Source: Phyllobacteriaceae bacterium (GTDB lineage: Bacteria > Pseudomonadota > Alphaproteobacteria > Rhizobiales > Rhizobiaceae). From it: DNA of 64,000 nucleotides. Of this stretch, positions 34,155-43,764 are shown piece by piece; within the stretch, counting starts at the first letter, position 1; each line of letters begins with the position of its first letter. The translations under genes and the position numbers were made by a program. The notes beneath the pieces are model-generated. The model saw nothing but the letters and a program-made list of their open reading frames with translations. It made no database searches and was not told the origin of the DNA. Location of the stretch: assembly GCA_002708825.1 (NCBI GenBank), contig PAPF01000035.1, positions 62,001 to 126,000 of the forward strand, written 5' to 3'.

Positions 34155-35438
34155 ATGGACAATCTGGCATACGAGCAGGAACCGGCGGAAGAATTTGCCG
34201 CGACAGCCCGCGACACGGCGGAACTGCAGGCCATGCGTCCGGTGCCGCGTGTTTCGATCCACGCCTTCTGCGAAACCGAAGGCGTCGCCAAGCCGGTCGA
34301 GCGGGCCGCCGAGGACCGGCGCATGGCGCGGGCCCATGTCAGGGTGATGCGCGGTGGCGTCTCCGCTGCCGCCGAGTTCTATGCATCCAACCCGACGCCC
34401 AACCTCATCATCGTCGAGAGCCGCGTTTCGCCGGCCGACATGATGGCGGAACTGGAAAGCCTGGCGGAGGTCTGCGATCCCTCCACGCGCGTGGTCGTCG
34501 TCGGGCATTACAATGACGTGAACCTCTACCGTGAACTGATCCGCAACGGCATCTCCGAATACATGGTCGCGCCGGTGACCCTCGCCGATGTCATGACGGT
34601 GATCTCGAGCCTCTTCGTCAATCCGGATGCCGAACCGCTCGGCCGCACGATCGCCTTTGTCGGCGCCAAGGGTGGCGTCGGATCGTCGACGATCGCCCAC
34701 AATGTCGCCTGGTCGATATCGAACCTCTTCCAGACCGAGACGGTGATCGCGGACATGGACCTGCCGTTCGGCACGGCCAATATCAATTTCGACCAGGATC
34801 CGGCCCAGGGCATCGCCGAGGCCGTCTTCTCGCCCGAACGTGTCGACGAGGTCTATCTCGACCGCCTGCTCGCCAAGTGCTCCGAGCATCTCTCGCTCTT
34901 GGCTGCACCCTCGACGCTTGACCGGGTCTACGACTTCCAGTCGGATGCCTTCCTCTCGGTGGTCGAGGTTGTCCAGCGCACCGCGCCGCTGATCGTTCTC
35001 GACGTGCCGCACACCTGGAACGCCTGGACCCGCGACACGCTGGCCCAGGCCGACGAGGTCGTCATGATTGCGACGCCGGAACTGGCCAACCTGCGCAACA
35101 CCAAGAACCTGGTCGATACCCTCAAGCGGCTTCGGCCCAACGACTCGCCGCCCAAGCTGATCCTCAACCAGGTCGCGGTTCCCAAGCGCCCCGAGATTGA
35201 ACCCGCCGATTTTGCCGATCCGCTCGACCTCGAGCCGATCGCCATCATCCCGTTCGATCCGCAACTGTTCGGAACGGCCTCCAACAACGGCCGCATGCTT
35301 GGCGAGATGGATGCCAGCCATGCGATCGCGCAGATGGTCAACGAGATCGCCCATGTCCTCACCGGCCGGATGGAAATCCGGAAAAAGGAGGCCAAGGGGC
35401 TGGCCGGGTTCCTCGGCAAGCTGGGCAAGAAGAAGTAA
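34155..35438 (+). CDS. cpaE: Pilus assembly ATPase CpaE/TadZ
   Basis: A 427-residue MinD/ParA-like protein. The N-terminal part (about 55-155) resembles a degenerate receiver domain (NLIIVESRVSPADMM, VVVVGHYNDVNLYRELI). The C-terminal ATPase has the deviant Walker A FVGAKGGVGSSTIAHN (about 165), a switch segment VIADMDLPFGTANINF and a Walker B-like LIVLDVPHTWN. TadZ/CpaE positions the pilus machine at the pole. Start ATG follows GGGTGAAG; it lies 20 bases after cpaD. Confidence 0.94.
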   Translation: MDNLAYEQEPAEEFAATARDTAELQAMRPVPRVSIHAFCETEGVAKPVERAAEDRRMARAHVRVMRGGVSAAAEFYASNPTPNLIIVESRVSPADMMAELESLAEVCDPSTRVVVVGHYNDVNLYRELIRNGISEYMVAPVTLADVMTVISSLFVNPDAEPLGRTIAFVGAKGGVGSSTIAHNVAWSISNLFQTETVIADMDLPFGTANINFDQDPAQGIAEAVFSPERVDEVYLDRLLAKCSEHLSLLAAPSTLDRVYDFQSDAFLSVVEVVQRTAPLIVLDVPHTWNAWTRDTLAQADEVVMIATPELANLRNTKNLVDTLKRLRPNDSPPKLILNQVAVPKRPEIEPADFADPLDLEPIAIIPFDPQLFGTASNNGRMLGEMDASHAIAQMVNEIAHVLTGRMEIRKKEAKGLAGFLGKLGKKK

Positions 35439-35468
35439 CGCGGCCTTTCCAGGGGATTGGTGGACACG

Positions 35469-36950
35469 ATGTTTGGAAGAAAAGGCAACGACAACGCCGG
35501 CAGGGGCGTTCCCGAATTCCGCGCACCGCCCACGGCGGCGGCGCCGCAGGCGGGAGACGTGGCGCCTTCGCATTCCCAGCAGGCGCAGGCCAAGGCTCCC
35601 CAGAAGGGCGTGCCCGTGCCGCCACCCGCGCCGGCACCGGCAAGCCGGCCTCAGCGCGAACGGTCCGACAGCTATTACGACACCAAGAGCCAGGTCTTTT
35701 CTGCCCTGATCGACACGATCGACCTGTCGCAGCTTGCCAAGCTCGATCCGGAAGCGGCGCGCGAGGAAATCCGCGACATCGTCAACGACATCATCGCGAT
35801 CAAGAACTTCGCGATGTCCATTGCCGAGCAGGAAGAACTGCTCGAGGACATCTGCAATGACGTCCTGGGCTTCGGACCGCTGGAACCGCTTCTCGCCCGC
35901 GATGACATCGCCGACATCATGGTCAACGGCGCGCAGAACGTCTACATCGAAGTGAACGGCAAGACCGAGAAGACACCGGTGCGCTTTCGCGACAACCAGC
36001 AGCTTCTCAACATCTGCCAGCGCATTGTCAGCCAGGTCGGCCGCCGCGTCGATGAATCGAGCCCGATCTGCGACGCGCGCCTCATCGACGGTTCCCGTGT
36101 CAACGTCATCGCGCCGCCGCTGGCCATCGACGGGACCGCGCTCACCATCCGCAAGTTCAAGAAGGACAAGCTGACGCTCGACCAGCTTGTCAAGTTCGGC
36201 GCCATTTCGCCGGAAGGCGCGGAGGTGCTCAAGATCATCGGCCGCGTGCGCTGCAACGTCATCATTTCCGGCGGAACCGGCTCCGGCAAGACCACGCTGC
36301 TGAACTGCCTGACGAACTATGTCGACCGCGACGAGCGCGTGATCACTTGCGAGGACTCCGCCGAACTGCAGCTTCAGCAGCCCCATGTGGTGCGCCTCGA
36401 AACCCGTCCGCCGAACCTGGAGGGCGAGGGCGAGATCACCATGCGCGACCTGGTCAAGAACTGCCTGCGCATGCGCCCGGAGCGGATCATCGTCGGCGAG
36501 GTGCGTGGCCCTGAGGTCTTCGACCTTCTGCAGGCCATGAACACCGGCCACGACGGGTCCATGGGCACCATCCACGCCAACACCCCGCGCGAATGCCTCA
36601 ACCGCATGGAATCCATGATCGCCATGGGCGGCTTCTCGCTGCCGCAGCGCACCGTGCGCGAGATCATCGTCGGTTCCGTCGACGTGATCATCCAGGCCGC
36701 CCGCCTGCGCGACGGTTCCCGCCGCATCACCCACGTCACCGAGGTGATCGGCATGGAAGGCGACATGATCACCACGCAGGACATCATCCTCTACGACATG
36801 AAGGGCGAGGACGCGAGCGGCAAGATCATCGGCGAACACCGGTCGACCGGCATCGGGCGCCCCCATTTCTGGGAGCGGGCCCGCTACTTCGGCGAGGAAT
36901 CGCGGCTGGCCAGCGCCTTGTCGGCCATGGAGGACAGCCAGCGTGCCTGA
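35469..36950 (+). CDS. cpaF: Tad secretion ATPase CpaF/TadA
   Basis: A 493-residue type II/IV secretion hexameric ATPase that powers pilus extension (and retraction in some Tad systems). After a low-complexity Pro/Ala-rich N-terminus (about 15-65), the N domain is followed by the RecA-like domain with Walker [18 protein letters not shown] (about 270), Asp box, Walker [20 protein letters not shown] and the His box [16 protein letters not shown] 35469 (MFGRKGND) is favoured by the family start and GGTGGA just upstream; GTG 35460 or TTG 35457 are alternatives. Confidence 0.94.
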   Translation: MFGRKGNDNAGRGVPEFRAPPTAAAPQAGDVAPSHSQQAQAKAPQKGVPVPPPAPAPASRPQRERSDSYYDTKSQVFSALIDTIDLSQLAKLDPEAAREEIRDIVNDIIAIKNFAMSIAEQEELLEDICNDVLGFGPLEPLLARDDIADIMVNGAQNVYIEVNGKTEKTPVRFRDNQQLLNICQRIVSQVGRRVDESSPICDARLIDGSRVNVIAPPLAIDGTALTIRKFKKDKLTLDQLVKFGAISPEGAEVLKIIGRVRCNVIISGGTGSGKTTLLNCLTNYVDRDERVITCEDSAELQLQQPHVVRLETRPPNLEGEGEITMRDLVKNCLRMRPERIIVGEVRGPEVFDLLQAMNTGHDGSMGTIHANTPRECLNRMESMIAMGGFSLPQRTVREIIVGSVDVIIQAARLRDGSRRITHVTEVIGMEGDMITTQDIILYDMKGEDASGKIIGEHRSTGIGRPHFWERARYFGEESRLASALSAMEDSQRA

Positions 36951-36981
36951 CGTGAGTGCGGCAAGTTGAGAGGGAACGGGC

Positions 36982-38004
36982 ATGTTCGGCTTTGACATCA
37001 CCATACTGGCGATCGTGGCGCTGGCCGGGCTATCGGCCGGCGCGGTTGCCTATGCCTTCCTTTTCAACAGGATCGAGACCGAGCGCCAGAGCGGGCGGCG
37101 CCTCGAGACCGTCAAGAAGGCCGAGACCGATCGGTCCGTGGTCAAGGCCGTGCGCGACCGCAACCAGGAAGCCGCCAAGCGCAAGAAGAATATCCAGGAT
37201 ACGCTGAAGGACCTGGAGGCCAAGCAGCGCAATGCCGCCTCGGTCATCAAGCGGCCGCCGCTCAAGGTGCAGATCAGGCAGGCCGGCATGGACGTGACCG
37301 TCCAGCGCTTCTACATCGTCTCCGTCATCTTCGGGGTCGCCGTGCTCGTTCCGGTCGCGCTGAGCGGAATGGCGCCGATGCCGCTGGTCACGCTTCCCGG
37401 CCTTTTTGTCGCGGCCGCTTTCGGGCTGCCGCGCTGGTTCATCGGCTTCAAGCGCTCCCGCCGCGTGAAGGCCTTCCTGATCGAGTTCCCCAATGCGCTC
37501 GATGTCATTGTCCGCGCCGTGAAATCCGGCCTCCCTCTCAATGACGGCATCCGGCTCATTGCCTCGGAGGCACAGGAACCGGTCCGCACCGAGTTCCGCC
37601 GTATCGTGGAAGCGCAGCAGGTGGGCATGTCGGCGCCCGAGGCGGCCATGCGCATGCCCGAGACCATGCCCTGCCCCGAGGCCGCCTTCTTCGGCGTGGT
37701 CATCCAGATCCAGCAGCAGGCGGGCGGCAATCTCTCCGAGGCGCTTGGCAACCTGTCGCGCGTCCTGCGAGACCGCAAGCGGATGAAGGATCGCGTCAAG
37801 GCGCTGGCCGCCGAGGCCAAGGCCTCCGCCATGATCATCGGCGCCCTGCCGTTCATCGTCGCCACGCTCGTCTATGTGACTAGCCCGAATTACATCATGC
37901 CGCTGTTCACCACGTCCTCCGGTCACATGCTGCTGGCCGGAGCCGGGGTGTGGATGTCCATCGGGATATTCATGATGAAGAAAATGATGGATTTCGAGGT
38001 TTGA
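36982..38004 (+). CDS. tadB: Tad inner-membrane platform protein TadB
   Basis: A 340-residue type II secretion F-family protein. One N-terminal membrane helix, a charged cytoplasmic stretch (RQSGRRLETVKKAETDRS), two helices, the T2SSF domain (about 170-300, with FPNALDVIVRAVKSGLPLND and QQAGGNLSEALGNLSRVLRDR) and a final membrane helix. It forms the inner-membrane platform with TadC. GAGAGGGAA precedes the ATG. Four bases separate it from tadC. Confidence 0.95.
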   Translation: MFGFDITILAIVALAGLSAGAVAYAFLFNRIETERQSGRRLETVKKAETDRSVVKAVRDRNQEAAKRKKNIQDTLKDLEAKQRNAASVIKRPPLKVQIRQAGMDVTVQRFYIVSVIFGVAVLVPVALSGMAPMPLVTLPGLFVAAAFGLPRWFIGFKRSRRVKAFLIEFPNALDVIVRAVKSGLPLNDGIRLIASEAQEPVRTEFRRIVEAQQVGMSAPEAAMRMPETMPCPEAAFFGVVIQIQQQAGGNLSEALGNLSRVLRDRKRMKDRVKALAAEAKASAMIIGALPFIVATLVYVTSPNYIMPLFTTSSGHMLLAGAGVWMSIGIFMMKKMMDFEV

Positions 38005-38008
38005 TCCC

Positions 38009-39004
38009 ATGACAGCCGATCAGATCGCACAACAGATCTTCAGCCCGGCGTTTCTTGTCGCCCTTCTTGTCGGCCTGGCCGTCTTCGCCACCATCCTGAC
38101 GGTGGTGCCGTCCTTCGGCGGCGACGAACTCAAGGGCCGCATGAAGTCGGTCGCGCTGGAGCGCGACGAGTTGCGTGCCCGGCAGCGCGCGCAACTGGCC
38201 GCGGAAAACGATTCCCGCCGCAGGGGACTGCGCGAGCAGGATGTCGGCGGCATGAAGTCGATTGTGGACCGGCTCGACCTGCGCAAGATGCTGGCCGACG
38301 AAAATACCGTCAACTCGCTCAGGATGGCCGGTTTCCGTGGCCAGAACCCGCTCACGAAGTTGCTGTTCTTCCGCCTGGTCCTGCCGCCCGTGGGCTTCGC
38401 CCTGGTCGCGCTCTACGTCTACGGACTGGGCGCGCTGGCCGATAAGCCGGGTTTCATGCGCCTGGTCGTCTGTATCGTCGGCGCCTATGCCGGCTTCTAC
38501 GCGCCGGTCATCTACGTCAAGAACCTGGCGTCCAAGCGGCGCACCTCCATTCGCAAGGCATGGCCGGATGCGCTGGACCTTCTCCTGATCTGCGTGGAAT
38601 CGGGCATGTCCGTGGAAGCCGCCTTCCGCCGCGTCGCGGAGGAAATCGGTGCGCAGTCCATCGACCTGGCCGAGGAATTCGTCCTGACCAATGCCGAACT
38701 GTCCTTCCTGCCGGAGCGCCGCCAGGCCTATGAGAACCTTGCCATCCGCACCGGCCTCGATTCGGTCAAGAGCGTTTCCCAGGCCCTGATCCAGGCCGAA
38801 CGCTACGGCACACCGGTCGCCCACGCGCTGCGCGTCCTTGCCAACGAGAGCCGCGAGCAGCGCATGAACGAGGCCGAGAAGAAGGCCGCGGCGCTGCCGC
38901 CCAAACTGACCGTGCCGATGATCCTGTTCTTCCTGCCGGTCCTCTTCATCGTCATTCTCGGCCCCGCCGGCATCAACATCTCCCAGAAGGGCCTGCTCGA
39001 CTGA
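38009..39004 (+). CDS. tadC: Tad inner-membrane platform protein TadC
   Basis: A 331-residue type II secretion F-family protein paired with TadB. N-terminal membrane helix (VALLVGLAVFATILTVV), charged region (to about 95), two helices, T2SSF domain (about 180-300, WPDALDLLLICVESGMSVEA and LIQAERYGTPVAHALRVLAN) and C-terminal helix (MILFFLPVLFIVILGPAGI). Last plus-strand gene of the pilus operon; a terminator follows. Confidence 0.95.
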   Translation: MTADQIAQQIFSPAFLVALLVGLAVFATILTVVPSFGGDELKGRMKSVALERDELRARQRAQLAAENDSRRRGLREQDVGGMKSIVDRLDLRKMLADENTVNSLRMAGFRGQNPLTKLLFFRLVLPPVGFALVALYVYGLGALADKPGFMRLVVCIVGAYAGFYAPVIYVKNLASKRRTSIRKAWPDALDLLLICVESGMSVEAAFRRVAEEIGAQSIDLAEEFVLTNAELSFLPERRQAYENLAIRTGLDSVKSVSQALIQAERYGTPVAHALRVLANESREQRMNEAEKKAAALPPKLTVPMILFFLPVLFIVILGPAGINISQKGLLD

Positions 39005-39068
39005 CCGGACAAGGGAAGGCGCCGAAGCGTCCGGCGCCCGTCGCTCCCCTGGTCCTGAACGGGATATG

Positions 39069-39097
39069 CCCCGGCCTGGCAGGCCGGGGCTTTCTTT
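39069..39097 (+). terminator. Rho-independent terminator of the tad operon
   Basis: CCCCGGCCT, loop GGC, AGGCCGGGG (9-bp perfect stem) followed by CTTTCTTT, 65 bases after the tadC stop. A second 7-bp hairpin (GGCGCCG / CGGCGCC) lies between the stop and this terminator. It also faces the convergent tadD gene. Confidence 0.88.
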
Positions 39098-39243
39098 CAC
39101 AGGGTCGGGAAGGGGCAGGAAGGGACGGCGCCGCCGCCTGTCTGACGCGATCCGCGATCCCGTTTGGAGAAACGGATGGCAAACGGGTTTGAGCGCGCCG
39201 GCGCGCTTATGGCGCGCTTGTCCGGCGACCGGGCCGTCCGGCC

Positions 39244-40056
39244 TCAGTTCGTCTTTTTCGACTTGTCGGAGAGCTTGGCCCAGCTGTTCTGCTGCGCCAG
39301 GATCGAGCGCAGATAGGCCACGTTGGCGCTGGCCTGCTGGGGATCGAGTTCCTGTGCCGCGATCTGCTCGGCCTCGTCGAACCGGCCCTGCAGGCCGACG
39401 ACGAGCGCGAGGTTCTGGCGCACACGGCTGTCTGCGCCCGGTGCCTGCACGGCCTGGCGCATGTGCTGTTCCGCGGTGGTGAGGTCGCCGGACAGCACGT
39501 AGGACATGCCCAGGTTGGACAGGATGGACGGTTCGTTGGGCTGAAGCGTCAGGGCCTTCCTGTAGAGCGTGCGCGCGGCATCCGCCTGACCGAGCTGGTC
39601 GAGAATGGCGGCTTCGGCGGAAACGAGGCGCCAGTCGGGATATTCCGGCGTCTGGGCGCGGCGAACCGCGTCGAGCGCGGGTTCGAGCTGGCCGGCTGCG
39701 GCGAGCGACTTGCCATAGGCCGCCAGCACGTCACGGTCGTTCGGATGATAGATGGCCGTCTTGCGCATCACGGCCAGTGCCTGGTCGGTGCGGTTGGTCA
39801 TCATCAGCACCTTGGCATAGGCCATGGCGGTCTGCTTGTTCTTCGGATCGCCGGAATAGGCCTTGCCGAAGCTCGCCGCCGCCGCGCCAAGCTCGCTTTC
39901 ATTCATCTGCTCGACGGGCTTGGAGATGCGCGGTCCCACGGAACCGGTCGTCAGGCGCTTGCTGGCGCATCCCGACAGGCCGAGTGCCAGGGCGAGCAGG
40001 CTCGCCGTGGCCAGGCTTGCAATGCGGAAGCGGGATTGACGGCGCTTGGAAATCAT
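39244..40056 (-). CDS. tadD: TadD-like tetratricopeptide lipoprotein
   Basis: A 270-residue protein with a lipoprotein signal (FRIASLATASLLALALGLSGC; the lipobox is LSGC) followed by four or five TPR-like helix pairs from about residue 55 to 250 (for example DRDVLAAYGKSLAAAGQLEP and NEPSILSNLGMSYVLSGDLT). TadD is an outer-membrane-linked TPR protein of Tad pilus systems. AGGTGA lies 6 bases before ATG 40056; a GTG at 40065 is possible. Encoded opposite to the main tad operon with its own promoter next to TTAACC words. Confidence 0.85.
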   Translation of the reverse strand: MISKRRQSRFRIASLATASLLALALGLSGCASKRLTTGSVGPRISKPVEQMNESELGAAAASFGKAYSGDPKNKQTAMAYAKVLMMTNRTDQALAVMRKTAIYHPNDRDVLAAYGKSLAAAGQLEPALDAVRRAQTPEYPDWRLVSAEAAILDQLGQADAARTLYRKALTLQPNEPSILSNLGMSYVLSGDLTTAEQHMRQAVQAPGADSRVRQNLALVVGLQGRFDEAEQIAAQELDPQQASANVAYLRSILAQQNSWAKLSDKSKKTN

Positions 40057-40164
40057 GCGGCTCACCTGCGGAATCGATGGCGGACCCGGCCGGTCCTCTT
40101 CCCTGTGAGCAATAATCTGTTAACCCTAACAGTTCGTTAATTCCCGCATCCTGAAGGAGTTTCC

Positions 40165-41541
40165 ATGCCTGTCACCCTCGTCCCGGCGCCGTTGCCGGAA
40201 GCCCGTCCCGTGCACTGTGTCGGCAAGGGTGGCCTGGAGACCGCCGGTCTGGACCCCGCTGCGCTCACCTGGGCCAGGGCGAACGGCTTCGAGGGCGCCG
40301 CGGGCGAATTCCTCGTGCTGCCCGGCGCCGATGGCGGGCTGGCCGGTGCGCTGTTCGGCATTGGGGACGGAATGAAGACAGGCTATGGCGCGCTCGGTCA
40401 TGGTGCACTGGCCGGCAAGTTGCCGGAAGGTGCCTGGACCTTCGCGGCGCCGCCGGAAGACGCCGCGCTGGCTTGCCTGGGCCTGATGCTGGGCGGCTAT
40501 GCCTTTACGCGCTACGGGAAGAAGGAAGGGCGCGCGCTCACCTTTGCAGTGCCCGGTGGCGTCGACCCGCAGGCGGTCACGCGGCAGGCCGAAGCCCACC
40601 GCTTGACGCGCGACCTGGTCAACACCCCGGCCGGCGACATGGGCCCGTCGGCGCTGGAAGCGGCGGCCCGTGACCTGGCCGCCCGGCATGGCGCATCGAT
40701 CACGGTCATTGCCGGCGACAGCCTGCTGGACAACAATTTTCCGATGATCCACGCGGTCGGCCGCGCCGCGGCCGATGCGCCGCGCCTCATCGACATGCAA
40801 TGGGGCGAGGATGGCGCCCCGAAGGTCACGCTGGTCGGCAAGGGCGTCTGTTTCGACACCGGCGGGCTCGACATCAAGCCGCCCAGTTCCATGCTCAACA
40901 TGAAGAAGGACATGGGCGGCGCGGCCAATGTCCTGGGCCTGGCGGACATGCTGATGGGCGCCGGCGCGAGGATCAGGCTTCGCGTGCTCATCCCGGCTGT
41001 CGAGAATTCGATCGCCGGCAATGCCTTCCGACCCGGCGACATCCTGAAGAGCCGGCAGGGTCTGACCGTCGAGATCGGCAATACGGATGCGGAAGGAAGG
41101 CTGGTACTGGCCGATGCACTGACCCTGGCGGGCGAGGAAGCCCCCGATCTGCTGGTCGACATGGCCACCCTGACCGGTGCGGCGCGCGTGGCGCTCGGCC
41201 CCGACCTGCCGCCCTTCTACACCGGCGACGAGACGCTTGCCGCCGCTCTTGCCGATGCCGCGCGCGAACGCGCCGATCCGCTCTGGCGCATGCCGCTCTG
41301 GCAGCCCTATGACAGCGACCTGGCCTCGAAGGTGGCCGACCTGAACAACGTCACCACGGGCGGTTTCGCCGGTTCCGTCACCGCCGCGCTTTTCCTCCAG
41401 CGTTTCGCGGGTGGGGCGAAAAGCTGGGTTCATTTCGATATCTTCGCCTGGAACCCGGCCGCCCGTCCGCATGGCCCCGCCGGTGGCGAGGCGCAGGGCA
41501 TCCGGGCCCTGGAAAAGGTGATCACGGACCGCTATGGCTGA
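40165..41541 (+). CDS. Leucyl aminopeptidase family protein (M17)
   Basis: A 458-residue M17 metallopeptidase. The catalytic C-terminal domain has VGKGVCFDTGGLDIKP (about 224-239), the metal-binding MKKDMGGAANVLG and the family signature NTDAEGRLVLADAL (about 308-321). The N-terminal domain (about 1-150) is shorter and divergent from PepA, as in the PepB-like branch common in alphaproteobacteria. It cleaves N-terminal residues from peptides in the cytoplasm using two metal ions. Exact specificity is unknown. AAGGAG lies 8 bases before the ATG. Confidence 0.92.
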   Translation: MPVTLVPAPLPEARPVHCVGKGGLETAGLDPAALTWARANGFEGAAGEFLVLPGADGGLAGALFGIGDGMKTGYGALGHGALAGKLPEGAWTFAAPPEDAALACLGLMLGGYAFTRYGKKEGRALTFAVPGGVDPQAVTRQAEAHRLTRDLVNTPAGDMGPSALEAAARDLAARHGASITVIAGDSLLDNNFPMIHAVGRAAADAPRLIDMQWGEDGAPKVTLVGKGVCFDTGGLDIKPPSSMLNMKKDMGGAANVLGLADMLMGAGARIRLRVLIPAVENSIAGNAFRPGDILKSRQGLTVEIGNTDAEGRLVLADALTLAGEEAPDLLVDMATLTGAARVALGPDLPPFYTGDETLAAALADAARERADPLWRMPLWQPYDSDLASKVADLNNVTTGGFAGSVTAALFLQRFAGGAKSWVHFDIFAWNPAARPHGPAGGEAQGIRALEKVITDRYG

Positions 41542-41603
41542 CCTTCCGCCAGGTTCCGAAAACGGATACGGTTCCGAAACGTTCAACCGGCAGGCAGGCC
41601 CCG

Positions 41604-41954
41604 ATGTCCGTTCACATGAGACCGAGCCAGGCCTTGCGCCTCTGGCAGGAGACCGCGCTGGATGAAGTCCGTTCGGGCCATCCGGACCTCAGCTTCCGCC
41701 AGGCGGCCATCCTGCTGACGATCTATCTCGATCCGCCGCCGCATACGATTCGCGCCCTTGCCGCCCGCCTCGGCGTCACCAAGCCTGTCATCACGCGCGC
41801 GCTCGACACCATGGGCGCGATGAACCTTGTCTCGCGCCATCGCGATCCCGATGACCGGCGCAACGTGCTGGTCAGGCGGACCGTCGAAGGCGCGCTCTAT
41901 GTCGAGCGGTTCGGCGACCGGATCGTTGCGAAGGCCGCGGGGTTGCCATTGTGA
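41604..41954 (+). CDS. MarR family transcriptional regulator
   Basis: A 116-residue winged-helix protein. The recognition region TIRALAARLGVTKPVITRALD (about 48-68) and the wing SRHRDPDDRRNVLV are typical of MarR. It lacks the long C-terminal dimerisation helix of larger family members. ATG 41616 is an alternative start. Its stop overlaps the GTG of the NlpC/P60 gene (GTGA), so the two are co-translated. The target genes are not known; autoregulation of this pair is possible. Confidence 0.85.
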   Translation: MSVHMRPSQALRLWQETALDEVRSGHPDLSFRQAAILLTIYLDPPPHTIRALAARLGVTKPVITRALDTMGAMNLVSRHRDPDDRRNVLVRRTVEGALYVERFGDRIVAKAAGLPL

Positions 41955-42808
41955 ACGCCCTTGACCGCCGTCTTCATGCCTTCCGGCCCGACCTGGCAGA
42001 CATCCGCCTTCAGGGCCGCGTCGAGGCAGCGCGTTTCGTGGCCGGCGAACCGGCGCGTATCGTGGTCCCCGTCGCTGACGTGAAGTCCGCGCCGGACGCC
42101 GCTGCCGGCATGGATACGCAATTCCTGCTGGGCGACGACGTGGAGGTGTTCGAGCGCCGGGAGGGCTGGGCATGGGTGCAGGGCAGGCGGGACAACTATG
42201 TCGGCTATGTCGCGGAAACGGTGCTTGGCCCGGTGGCGGCGGACCTGACGCACCAGGTCTCGGTGCCGCGCACGGTCTGTTACGCGGAGCCGGACATGAA
42301 GCGCCCCGTGACGCGCCACTTGTCGATTGGCAGCCGGCTCGCAATTACGGGGCAGACGGAGACGCGCGGCCTTGCCTATGGCCGGACGGAGACCGGCGAC
42401 TGGATCGTCATGGGCCATGTCACCCCGCTCGCCGGTCAGCCGGTGACCGCCGATTACGTGAGCATTGCCGAAATCCTGCTGCACACGCCCTACCTGTGGG
42501 GCGGCACGTCGGCCTTCGGGATCGACTGTTCCGGCCTCGTCCAGCTGAGCCTGCGCATGGCGGGACGCGATGTGGTGCGCGACACCGACATGCAGGCGGC
42601 AGGGCTCGGTCATGCCATCGCGCACACCGAACTTCGGCGCGGCGATCTCGTCTTCTGGAAAGGCCATGTCGCCATCATGACCGATGCAGCCACGCTCATC
42701 CACGCCAACGGCCATACCATGACAGTCGCCATGGAACCGCTGGACGGTGCGATCACGCGCATCGGATACCTGTACGGCCAGCCGACCGCGTTCAGGCGGG
42801 TTCAGTAG
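41951..42808 (+). CDS. NlpC/P60 family hydrolase with SH3-like domains
   Basis: A 285-residue protein without a signal peptide. Two SH3-like segments (about 35-95 and 100-155, for example DVEVFERREGWAWVQGRR) precede a C-terminal NlpC/P60 cysteine peptidase (C40) domain: catalytic Cys in FGIDCSGLVQLSL (about 195), His in WKGHVAIMTD and a third polar residue in LIHANGHTM. Such enzymes cut gamma-D-Glu-L-dibasic bonds in peptidoglycan peptides. The lack of a signal suggests cytoplasmic recycling of muropeptides. GTG start coupled to the MarR gene; its 3' end overlaps the convergent gene by 7 bases. Confidence 0.9.
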   Translation: MNALDRRLHAFRPDLADIRLQGRVEAARFVAGEPARIVVPVADVKSAPDAAAGMDTQFLLGDDVEVFERREGWAWVQGRRDNYVGYVAETVLGPVAADLTHQVSVPRTVCYAEPDMKRPVTRHLSIGSRLAITGQTETRGLAYGRTETGDWIVMGHVTPLAGQPVTADYVSIAEILLHTPYLWGGTSAFGIDCSGLVQLSLRMAGRDVVRDTDMQAAGLGHAIAHTELRRGDLVFWKGHVAIMTDAATLIHANGHTMTVAMEPLDGAITRIGYLYGQPTAFRRVQ

Positions 42809-43764
42809 CCGGCCTTGGGGTCGATCACGTTTTCCAGCGGCTTGCCCTGCCGGACGCGCGCGATCTGGCCCATGACATAGTCGACGACCGCGCTGCGCTT
42901 CGACCAGGCCGCCGCATGGGGCGTGATGACGAGATTGGGTGCGTCCCAGGCCGGATGGCCTGCCGGTAGCGGCTCGGTCTCGAACACGTCCAGCGAGGCA
43001 CCGGCCAGCGTGCCGTCATGCAGGGCGGCCACGATATCGGAGTCCACCTGGGTCTTGCCACGCCCGGCATTGATGTAGACCGGCGCGCCGAAGACGCCGT
43101 CGCGCGCCAGCTTCTCCAGGAAGGCGCGGTTGACGAGCCCTTCCGTCTCTGCCGTTCGCGGCAGCAGCGAGACGAGAAAATCGGTCTGGCCGAGAAAGGC
43201 ATCCAGCTCTTGCTTGCCGGCAAAGCATTCCATGCCGTCCATGGTCTTGCGCGTCCGGCTCCAGCCGGAAAGCCTGAAGCCGAAGGGCTTCAGCTTGGCC
43301 GCGGCATCGCTGCCCAGCACGCCGAGCCCCATGATCCCGACCCGCACATCCTCCGCGCCCGGCTGCGGCAGGGCCCGCCAGACGTGGTCGCGCTGCTGCA
43401 AACGGTAGCGGCCGTGCTGGCGCAGATGGTGCAGGCATTGCAGCACGATCCACTCGCTCATCCGGTTGGTGAGGTCGTCGCCCACATAGCGCACCACGGG
43501 AACGGCCGGGAGGGCAACGCCGGAGCGGGTGATATGGTCCACACCCGCACCCAGCGAGAACAGCGCCTTCATGTGGCCGATCCTGTCGAGCAGCGCGGCA
43601 TCCGGCGCCCAGACGATGGCATAGGCGCAATCGCGCAGGGCCGCATCGCCCATGCCCGGCTCGTACCAGCGCACTTCTTCTTCCGGGTAGCGTTCGGCGA
43701 AGACCGGTAGCCAGTCCTCCGCCCGGTCGTCGCCCACGGCGATCAGGATCGCCTCTGCGCTCAT
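42802..43764 (-). CDS. GhrA-like 2-hydroxyacid dehydrogenase
   Basis: A 320-residue D-2-hydroxyacid dehydrogenase of the glyoxylate/hydroxypyruvate reductase A subgroup. NAD-binding GIMGLGVLGSDAAAKLKPFG (about 138), catalytic Arg in NAGRGKTQVD, Glu in DVFETEPLP and His in ITPHAAAWS are present. The N-terminus contains SLGAGVDHI, typical of GhrA. Its ATG overlaps the stop of the Nudix gene (ATGA), so it ends a long minus-strand operon. Substrate not proven. Confidence 0.88.
   Translation of the reverse strand: MSAEAILIAVGDDRAEDWLPVFAERYPEEEVRWYEPGMGDAALRDCAYAIVWAPDAALLDRIGHMKALFSLGAGVDHITRSGVALPAVPVVRYVGDDLTNRMSEWIVLQCLHHLRQHGRYRLQQRDHVWRALPQPGAEDVRVGIMGLGVLGSDAAAKLKPFGFRLSGWSRTRKTMDGMECFAGKQELDAFLGQTDFLVSLLPRTAETEGLVNRAFLEKLARDGVFGAPVYINAGRGKTQVDSDIVAALHDGTLAGASLDVFETEPLPAGHPAWDAPNLVITPHAAAWSKRSAVVDYVMGQIARVRQGKPLENVIDPKAGY

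Noticed and set aside
34128-37004. 958-codon open frame on the minus strand opposite cpaE and cpaF
   Set aside because: Composition is dominated by His, Asp, Arg and Gly and mirrors codon bias of the real plus-strand genes; no domain is recognisable and it crosses two well-supported genes.
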